From assembly GCA_023231365.1 (NCBI GenBank), contig JALNVO010000104.1, positions 1 to 9,083 on the forward strand: 9,083 bases of DNA, written 5' to 3'. Both the position numbers and the translations under genes were made by a program. The stretch is from Fibrobacteraceae bacterium (GTDB lineage Bacteria > Fibrobacterota > Fibrobacteria > Fibrobacterales > Fibrobacteraceae). This document shows, in pieces, positions 1 to 5,211 of this stretch; the stretch's first letter is position 1, and each line of letters starts with the position of its first letter. A model generated the notes under the pieces. The model did no database searches, was not told the origin of the DNA, and worked only from the letters and a program-made list of their open reading frames with translations.

Positions 1-821
1 AGATCTTCATCAGAATCATATCCGAATCCATCAGGCAGTTTAGCCTCATTTTGGATGGCCCTGTTCAAGTCCTTCCAGTATCTGCGATAAGAGCGAAATT
101 CTCCAAGAGCCATAGGAGAATCAACATAAAAAACATTCCCTATGGAATTCGGCAGGGAAATGATTCCCCTTTCAGTATCGAGCATCGGAACGCCACTTTC
201 TTCCACATTGAATTTTTCTGGATTAAGCGCGTTTACAAACATAGATTTCCAGAAATTCTGAAAGGTTCCTATTGCCCTTGACGACTTCGTCTTTACAGAT
301 TCTTCCTCCACGGAACGCATCAAAGATTCAATGTTGTCTGCAATTTTTAATCGATCCAGCGGGTCATTGGTCTCTTTTTTCCCTGCGATAGTGGACAGCG
401 TGGAATAGAATGCATTGAGCTGATCTTCCTGCTTTTTATTCAGTTCTTTTGGAATTTTAGTTATTGCATCCATCATAAAATCCAGTCCTCTCCTGAGATC
501 GTTGAAAAGACTGGTTGTTGTTGGCCCCATGACAAACTTAACGAGAACGTTATTCATTTTCTGCATGGTGGCGTTCGGAACAATACCGGAAAGATTCATA
601 CTTGCAGAAAACATGGCCCTTCCAATATCCATGTACTTCAAATTCGATTCCCGGTCTACCAGATCGTTGTAGTTCAGCGCTGCGGAAAGAAATTCATAGG
701 TGAATCTGGAGACGGTACTTTTCCCGGAGCCATTGATTCCGGAAAGAACAGTAATTCCATCTAAGGAGATATCCGCTTTGTGGATTACCCGTAGATCTTC
801 AATTTTTATTCTGATCGCCAT
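1..821 (-). CDS. AAA/SMC-like ATP-binding protein, N-terminal part (runs off the left edge)
   Basis: The minus strand is open from an ATG at 821 to the window edge: about 273 codons with no stop, so the C-terminal part is missing. The start is supported by a GGAG (835-832) ten bases upstream. Residues 1-35 read like the first strand, the second strand and the P-loop of an AAA_15/AAA_23-type or RecF/SMC-like ATPase. The Walker A is GINGSGKST at about residues 30-38. The rest is mostly helical and charged, as in the coiled-coil or arm insertion of such proteins. The Q-loop, signature, Walker B and any fused nuclease domain lie outside the window, so a specific family cannot be named. Large ATPases of this kind are common in defence islands, and the divergent restriction gene makes a defence role a reasonable guess. 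Its base composition is clearly more AT-rich than that of hsdR. Confidence 0.8.
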   Translation of the reverse strand, partial: MAIRIKIEDLRVIHKADISLDGITVLSGINGSGKSTVSRFTYEFLSAALNYNDLVDRESNLKYMDIGRAMFSASMNLSGIVPNATMQKMNNVLVKFVMGPTTTSLFNDLRRGLDFMMDAITKIPKELNKKQEDQLNAFYSTLSTIAGKKETNDPLDRLKIADNIESLMRSVEEESVKTKSSRAIGTFQNFWKSMFVNALNPEKFNVEESGVPMLDTERGIISLPNSIGNVFYVDSPMALGEFRSYRRYWKDLNRAIQNEAKLPDGFGYDSDED

Positions 822-1149
822 TCGGTGTAATCTCCGTTGCTGACTGTAGAAAAATATAAAAAACATTAAATACAGACTTATCGTGTCCTATTCTGAAATT
901 ACCCTTTTCCCATTGATAGAGTAACGACATCAGCCCTCTCCTCTTGGTCGTCTGCTAGCCGGGATTTGAAGCGAATGGAAAAATTCAAACAAACCGGCCT
1001 ATTTTCCTTTTGCCGTTGCGGGATTTTTGAATATGACTTTCGCCTGATTGAAGGTCTTCACTGGTTTTGGGACGAAAGAAATTCAGGACTTTTCCTGAAT
1101 TAAACGTTTTAGTCCGAAAAAAGATTTCACTTAAAACTAAATTATAACC
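822..1149. other. Gene-poor divergent spacer between the ATPase and the restriction operon
   Basis: No convincing gene lies here. The first 60 bases (841-900) are AT-rich and hold a TATATT on the minus strand (858-853) that could be the -10 element of the ATPase gene, but no good -35 accompanies it. A 42-codon plus-strand ORF (975-1103, starting MEKFKQTG) has no clear ribosome binding site, and its last codons fall inside the hairpin at 1080-1101, so I do not call it a gene. The last 40 bases before 1150 are AT-rich and presumably carry the promoter of the plus-strand operon, but no consensus boxes stand out. Confidence 0.6.
1080..1101. repeat. Perfect 9-bp inverted repeat with 4-base loop
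   Basis: AATTCAGGA at 1080-1088 and TCCTGAATT at 1093-1101 are exact reverse complements around a CTTT loop. On the plus strand it is followed by a second short palindrome (AAACGTTT, 1102-1109) but by no long T-tract, so it is not a classical terminator. It sits 49 bp upstream of the nucleotidyltransferase relic and could be an operator, an mRNA hairpin or a recombination scar. Confidence 0.6.
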
Positions 1150-1323
1150 ATGCCACTTCTCCTAGAACCAGATTTGCAGGATTTTCTGAAGACTTTCAAT
1201 CAGTGCAAAGTACGTTATATGATTGTCGGTGGAGCTTCCGTTATTTTGCATGGCTACGCGAGGACGACTGTGGATCTGGATGATGCCGAACATCTCTCAA
1301 AAATGGAGGATCCCAATGGATAA
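1150..1323 (+). pseudogene. Internally deleted nucleotidyltransferase-like (MNT/AbiEii-type) gene relic
   Basis: A 57-codon ORF. Residues 1-44 match the start of small MNT/AbiEii-like nucleotidyltransferases: a helix (DLQDFLKTFNQCKVRYMIVG), then GGASVILHGYARTTVDLD, which corresponds to the family pattern GG(x)nHGYxRxTxDLD with the GG and the first acidic catalytic pair. Instead of the usual 90-130 residues that follow, the protein jumps directly to DLDDAEHLSKME, which looks like the family's C-terminal end (R-x-x-DLxDAExL). The simplest reading is an in-frame deletion between two short DLD-coding stretches that removed the middle of the gene. The remaining peptide lacks most of the fold and is probably inactive. 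No Shine-Dalgarno is visible before 1150. The ORF overlaps the next one by 8 bases. The family assignment rests on motifs recalled by eye, not on a search. Confidence 0.6.
1305..1309 (+). promoter_or_regulatory. Ribosome binding site GGAGG of the 51-aa ORF
   Basis: GGAGG stands six bases before the ATG at 1316, inside the end of the nucleotidyltransferase relic. It fixes the start of the small ORF at 1316 rather than at the in-frame ATG at 1223, whose upstream codons overlap the relic in another frame. Confidence 0.75.
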
Positions 1324-1471
1324 AACCGCATTTCCCGCCGGTTCCTTTGCCGATGCCGAAAGGCACGCCACTGGCGAATCCATGACGGCGGCTGAACGGA
1401 TGCTCTGGTCCCGGCGCATGACGAAAGTCGCCCTGGGATATAATTTTTCCCTGCGGAAGCGGGACAAATGA
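1316..1471 (+). CDS. Small hypothetical protein (51 aa) coupled to hsdR
   Basis: A 51-codon ORF starting MDKTAFPAGSFADAERHATG and ending NFSLRKRDK. I do not recognise it. The second half (from about residue 23, MTAAERMLWSRRMTKVALGY) looks like an amphipathic, basic helix, and the C-terminus is strongly basic. It has a strong ribosome binding site at 1305-1309. Its ATG overlaps the stop of the upstream relic (ATGGATAA). Its TGA overlaps the start of hsdR (ATGATGA), so all three reading frames could be translated by coupling. The perfect start signal and tight overlaps argue that it is real. It could be a small partner of the lost nucleotidyltransferase, an accessory of HsdR, or the retained end of a larger deleted gene. 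The sequence does not decide between these. Confidence 0.6.
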   Translation: MDKTAFPAGSFADAERHATGESMTAAERMLWSRRMTKVALGYNFSLRKRDK

Positions 1472-4400
1472 TGAAATACAGCATCGTCGCAGAGAATCCG
1501 GAATGCACCGTGGTTGCGGAGTATCATGCCGCCTACCGCACGGAAAAGACGTATCAGTCCGAGGCGGATCTGGAGCGCACGTTCATCGAGCAATTACAGG
1601 CGGAGGCTTACGAGTATCTTCCGATCCGAACCGAGGCGGAGCTGATCGAGAATCTGCGGCGGCAACTGGAAAAGCTGAACGACTGCCGTTTTTCCGATGC
1701 GGAATGGAATCAGTTTTTCAAAAGCAAGCTCGCGAATCCGAACAGCGGCATCGAAGAAAAGACCAAGATCATCCAGGAGGACTCGATTCAGCTCCTCACC
1801 CGCGATGACGGCACGGTCAAGAACATCCGGCTCTTGGACAAAGAGAATATTCACAATAATCGCCTGCAGGTCATCAATCAGTACGTGGTGGATGACGGGC
1901 AGCGTCCCAACCGCTATGACGTTACCGTTCTCGTGAACGGCCTCCCGCTGGTGCACGTGGAGCTGAAGCGCCGCGGCGTGGACATCAAGGAAGCGTTCAA
2001 TCAGATCAACCGCTATAATCGCGAGTCGTTCTGGGCGGGCTCCGGGCTTTTCGAGTACGTACAAATTTTCGTGATTTCCAACGGGACGCTCACCAAGTAC
2101 TACAGCAACACCACGCGGAACAAGCACATCAAGGAGACCCTCGCGCGGACGCCGTCCAAGGGGAAGCGGACGAGCGATAGCTTCGAGTTCACGTCCTTCT
2201 GGGCCGATGCGGAGAACAAGCCGATCACGGATCTCGCGGATTTCGCAAAGACGTTTTTCGCGAAGCACGCCCTCCTGAATATTCTCACCCGTTACTGCGT
2301 TTTCACGTCCGAAAAGCTGCTGCTCGTGATGCGACCGTATCAGATCGTCGCCACGGAACGGATTCTTTCGCAGATCAACATTTCCAACAATTACAAGACG
2401 TTCGGGAGCATCGACGCCGGGGGTTACGTCTGGCACACGACGGGGAGCGGCAAGACGCTCACCTCGTTCAAGACCGCGCTGCTTGCAAGTCAGCTCCCCT
2501 ATATCGACAAAGTGCTTTTCGTCGTGGACCGCAAGGATCTGGATTACCAGACCATGAAGGAGTACGACAAATTCGAGAAAGGTGCCGCGAACAGCAACAC
2601 GAGCACCTCCGTGCTTAAAAAGCAGTTGGAAGATCCCGGGGCGCGGATCATCATCACCACGATCCAGAAGCTTTCCGTGCTGATCAAAAAGCAGAAAAGC
2701 AACCCGGTATTCGCCAAGCGATTCGTCATTATTTTTGATGAATGTCATCGTTCGCAATTCGGGGAGATGCACACGGCGATCACCCGGACGTTCAGGAATT
2801 ATCATCTTTTCGGTTTCACGGGGACTCCTATTTTCGCGGAGAACGCAAAGAGCGGCGGACGCCCGGATCTGAAGACCACGGAGCAGGCTTTCGGGAAAAA
2901 GCTGCATTCCTATACGATCGTGGATGCCATCACGGATCACAACGTTCTGCCGTTCCGCATTGATTACGTCGCGACGATGCGCGAAGAAGAGGACATTGAG
3001 GACGCGAAGATCCGGGACATCGACCGGGAGCGGGCCCTGAAGGCTCCCGAGCGTTTGCAGAACATCGTGCGATATATTCTGGCGCATTTCGATCAGAAGA
3101 CGAAACGCAACGTCTTTTACGAGGCCGACACCCGGAGGCTTGCGGGTTTCAACTCCATTTTCGCCGTGTCCTCCATCGAAGTCGCGAAGCTTTACTACGC
3201 GGAATTTCAGAAGCAGATGAAGGCGCTCCCTCTTGAGAAGCGCCTCAAGATCGCTTTGATCTACAGCTTCGGCGTGAACGATGACGGGCCCGAGGCGAAC
3301 GGTCTTCTCGAAGATGAAAACGTGGAAGACACGAGCGGGCTCGACAAGAGTTCGAGGGACTTTCTGGATGACGCGATCAAGGATTACAACCGGATTTTCC
3401 AGACGAAATACGACACTTCCGCAGATAAATTTCCGAACTACTACAAGGACGTTTCCCAGAGGGTCAAGGACCGCGAAGTGGATCTGCTGCTCGTGGTGAA
3501 CATGTTCCTCACCGGGTTCGACGCGCCGACGCTGAACACGCTGTGGGTGGACAAGAATCTGCGGCTGCACGGGCTGATGCAGGCGTTCTCGCGCACGAAC
3601 CGCATTCTCAATTCCGTGAAGACGTTCGGGAACATCGTGTGCTTCCGCAATCTGGAGAAGGCGACGAACGAGAGCATCGCGCTCTTCGGCGACAAGGAGG
3701 CCTGCGGGCTTGTATTGCTGAAAAAATATGAGGACTACTTTTTCGGTTACAAGGAAAGCGGGAAAGCCGTCCGCGGGTATTCGGACATGGTGAGCGAGCT
3801 CCTCGGGAATTTCCCGGCGGGAGAACCCGTCATCGGGGAAGAGAACCGGAAGAAGTTCATTCAGCTTTACGGTTCCATTCTCAAAGTCCGCAACATCCTT
3901 TCGACTTTCGATGAATTCGCGGGGCATGAAATCCTTTCCGAGCGCGACGTTCAGGATTACCACAGTCTCTACATTAGTTTGTACACGGAATTCCGGGAGA
4001 AGAACAAGGGACGGATCGAAAACATCAATGACGACATCGTGTTCGAGATGGAGCTCATCAAGCAGGTGGAAGTCAACATCGACTACATTCTGGAGCTCAT
4101 CCAGAAATACCACGAGGGCCACCTGAAGGACAAGACGATCGTTGCGACCATTGACCGGGCGGTCGATTCGAGCCTCGCGCTGCGGGGCAAGAAGGAGCTG
4201 ATCGATCAGTTCATCCGGAATCTTTCGCGAAATTCTTCCGTGGACAGGGACTGGCCCGATTTCATTTCAAAGGAAAAAGAGAAGGAACTTCAGAGGATCA
4301 TCGACGATGAGAATCTGGATGATGCCTGTGCAAAACAATTTATGGAGAATGCGTTCCGGGACGGTTATGTGCAATCCACCGGCACGTCTTTCGCCAAGAT

Positions 4401-4518
4401 TCTCCCGCCCATTTCCCGGTTCTCCCCTTCCGGGGACCGCACGAAGAAGCGGGAAACCGTGCTCGAGAAGCTCACGGCGTTCTTCGAGCGCTTCCGGGAC
4501 ATCAGCCCGGCGAATTAA
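1468..4518 (+). CDS. hsdR: Type I restriction enzyme, motor/nuclease subunit HsdR
   Basis: 1016 aa, the usual length of the EcoR124I-like class. HsdR combines DNA translocation driven by ATP with cleavage, and works in a complex with HsdM and HsdS. The N-terminal nuclease domain shows D151, E165 and K167 (VELK), then Q179-x3-Y183, the QxxxY motif. These complete the PD-(D/E)xK site and, as I recall, fall at the same positions as in EcoR124I. The SF2 motor follows: Walker A HTTGSGKT with K329, motif Ia FVVDRKDLD, DECH at 424-427, TGTP at 451-454, motif V LTGFDAPTLN (681-690) and motif VI QAFSRTNR (705-712). Residues from about 760 are the helical C-terminal domain. No frameshift or missing catalytic residue is seen. 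The start is one of two adjacent ATGs (1468 or 1471), overlapping the stop of the small ORF. G/C-rich third positions set it apart from its AT-richer left neighbour. No hsdM or hsdS lies beside it. Confidence 0.97.
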   Translation: MMKYSIVAENPECTVVAEYHAAYRTEKTYQSEADLERTFIEQLQAEAYEYLPIRTEAELIENLRRQLEKLNDCRFSDAEWNQFFKSKLANPNSGIEEKTKIIQEDSIQLLTRDDGTVKNIRLLDKENIHNNRLQVINQYVVDDGQRPNRYDVTVLVNGLPLVHVELKRRGVDIKEAFNQINRYNRESFWAGSGLFEYVQIFVISNGTLTKYYSNTTRNKHIKETLARTPSKGKRTSDSFEFTSFWADAENKPITDLADFAKTFFAKHALLNILTRYCVFTSEKLLLVMRPYQIVATERILSQINISNNYKTFGSIDAGGYVWHTTGSGKTLTSFKTALLASQLPYIDKVLFVVDRKDLDYQTMKEYDKFEKGAANSNTSTSVLKKQLEDPGARIIITTIQKLSVLIKKQKSNPVFAKRFVIIFDECHRSQFGEMHTAITRTFRNYHLFGFTGTPIFAENAKSGGRPDLKTTEQAFGKKLHSYTIVDAITDHNVLPFRIDYVATMREEEDIEDAKIRDIDRERALKAPERLQNIVRYILAHFDQKTKRNVFYEADTRRLAGFNSIFAVSSIEVAKLYYAEFQKQMKALPLEKRLKIALIYSFGVNDDGPEANGLLEDENVEDTSGLDKSSRDFLDDAIKDYNRIFQTKYDTSADKFPNYYKDVSQRVKDREVDLLLVVNMFLTGFDAPTLNTLWVDKNLRLHGLMQAFSRTNRILNSVKTFGNIVCFRNLEKATNESIALFGDKEACGLVLLKKYEDYFFGYKESGKAVRGYSDMVSELLGNFPAGEPVIGEENRKKFIQLYGSILKVRNILSTFDEFAGHEILSERDVQDYHSLYISLYTEFREKNKGRIENINDDIVFEMELIKQVEVNIDYILELIQKYHEGHLKDKTIVATIDRAVDSSLALRGKKELIDQFIRNLSRNSSVDRDWPDFISKEKEKELQRIIDDENLDDACAKQFMENAFRDGYVQSTGTSFAKILPPISRFSPSGDRTKKRETVLEKLTAFFERFRDISPAN

Positions 4519-4529
4519 GCCTCGCGGAG

Positions 4530-4616
4530 CGTGAGATTTTCATTCAGTTCCACGGATTTAGAGTCTGTGCGATCTATAACGATTATGCGTTCTCCGTCCG
4601 TTGCGTGAAGGACTAG
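4530..4616 (+). pseudogene. 3' end remnant of a FISUMP-domain gene
   Basis: The frame that ends at the TAG 4614-4616 reads, for its last 28 codons, EIFIQFHGFRVC...NDYAFSVRCVKD. The final block YAFSVRCVKD is the C-terminal signature of FISUMP domains and matches the ends of the two domains in the gene at 5212 (YAYSLRCVKS and YAYSVRCLKD). There is no start codon or remaining domain, because hsdR ends only 12 bases before. It is therefore the tail of a FISUMP gene whose body has been replaced by, or lost to, the restriction locus. The exact left edge of the homology is uncertain by perhaps ten codons. Confidence 0.75.
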
Positions 4617-4627
4617 CCGTCGGTCGA

Positions 4628-4666
4628 ATGCCCGCTTTCGCGGGCGTGCGAGGTCCGTTTTTGTTT
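4628..4666 (+). terminator. Hairpin with downstream T-tract after hsdR and the FISUMP tail
   Basis: GCCCGC (4630-4635) and GCGGGC (4640-4645) form a 6-bp GC-only stem with a TTTC loop, extendable by a G-T and an A-T pair. A T-rich run (4658-4666, interrupted by one G) begins 12 bases after the stem, which is somewhat far for a textbook intrinsic terminator. The hairpin also resembles the GCCCGC...GCGGGC repeats scattered in many genomes, so it may be a repeat that serves as a terminator. It lies where transcription of either hsdR or the former FISUMP gene would be expected to end. Confidence 0.5.
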
Positions 4667-4741
4667 TAGGTTTCGTGTCACATTCAGGATGGCTCCGAGT
4701 GTCTTTTTTTTCAGATTGCGGAGCGAGGACGGGTAAGAGAT

Positions 4742-4824
4742 GTCATTGCGAGGTGCGCAGCACCGAAGCAAGCCATGCGCTCCGTGCCGAAAGGGATTGC
4801 CGCGGCCTACGGCCTTGCAATGAC
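4742..4824. repeat. Interspersed palindromic element (TCATTGCGAGG...CAATGAC type)
   Basis: GTCATTGCGAGG at 4742-4753 and CCTTGCAATGAC at 4813-4824 are inverted copies with one mismatch. Between them lies about 60 bp that is partly self-complementary (GCGGCC TAC GGCC and GAAGCAA/GCAATCC-like pieces). Elements with these ends and the internal 'GCAGCACCGAAGCAA...' look are familiar non-coding repeats dispersed in many bacterial genomes. Read in the minus direction they give spurious peptides such as CHCEA. No transposase is attached. Confidence 0.65.
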
Positions 4825-4993
4825 GGAAGGCCTTGTGATGACGGGTGAAATGCGGCCTCGCAAAGACGGAAGACCTTGTGACGGGTGAAATGCGGCCTTG
4901 CAATGACAGAAAACCTTGTGATGACGGGTGAAATGCGGCCTCGCAATGACAGAAGGCCTTGTGATGACGGGTGAAAGGCAGCCTTGCAATGAC
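4817..4993. repeat. Tandem repeat array, about 4.2 copies of a 43-bp unit
   Basis: The units begin at GCAATGAC (or GCAAAGAC): 4817-4859 (43 bp), 4860-4899 (40 bp, lacking one 3-bp ATG), 4900-4942 (43 bp), 4943-4985 (43 bp), and a partial fifth unit at 4986-4993. Each contains the blocks CCTTGTGATGACGGGTGAAA and GCGGCCT(C/T). The first unit overlaps the right end of the palindromic element, so the array looks like an expansion of that end. There are no unique spacers between the units, so it is not a CRISPR array. It contains no gene. Long minus-strand frames across it are translations of the repeat. Confidence 0.85.
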
Positions 4994-5200
4994 AAAGCGC
5001 GCGGTGTGGTCCGAGTGCACCAACTCATAGTATCGTCCCTGCTCCGTGTTTGACTTCTGTTGAAGATGATTTATTTGTGTTGGAAGAGATATTTTGGAGC
5101 GATGGAACCAGTGAATCCATGCCTTGTTCGCGGTTTCCTTTAATTTTCTATCTTGAGCGGCAAAGTTATCCAAGATAATCGCGATTCCAAGGCCTGTGGC
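4994..5200. other. Upstream region of the FISUMP lipoprotein; possible decayed coding sequence on the minus strand
   Basis: No intact gene. The minus strand is open between about 5200 and 5000 and its beginning reads GLGIAIILDNFAAQDRKLKE. This resembles the block around the second catalytic aspartate of IS630/Tc1-type transposases (hydrophobic run, then LDN). The expected LPPYSPxLNPIE block does not follow in any frame I tried, so the match is weak. The rest (for example TEQGRYYELVHSDHTA) I do not recognise. On the plus strand this stretch must carry the promoter of the gene at 5212, but no clear -35/-10 pair is visible. Confidence 0.4.
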
Positions 5201-5211
5201 AAGGGGAAAAA

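Noticed and set aside
950..985. tRNA-like T-arm (TTCAAATCC on the minus strand)
   Set aside because: The flanking bases do not form the 5-bp T-stem, and no acceptor or anticodon arm can be drawn.
975..1103. 42-codon ORF before the restriction operon
   Set aside because: There is no ribosome binding site and no recognisable motif, and its 3' end is part of the hairpin.
1223..1315. Longer version of the 51-aa ORF starting at 1223
   Set aside because: The extra codons are an out-of-frame reading of the nucleotidyltransferase relic. The strong ribosome binding site at 1305-1309 points to the ATG at 1316.
1594..4122. 842-codon open frame on the minus strand opposite hsdR
   Set aside because: It is a mirror of hsdR's G/C-rich third codon positions. 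Its product is low in recognisable motifs, while the plus strand encodes an intact HsdR with every catalytic motif.
4692..4724. GCTCCG...CGGAGC stem enclosing a T8 run
   Set aside because: The loop of 21 bases is too long and the T-run lies inside the loop, so it is not a terminator.
4817..4993. CRISPR array
   Set aside because: The 43-bp units are contiguous, with no unique spacers, and no cas gene is present.
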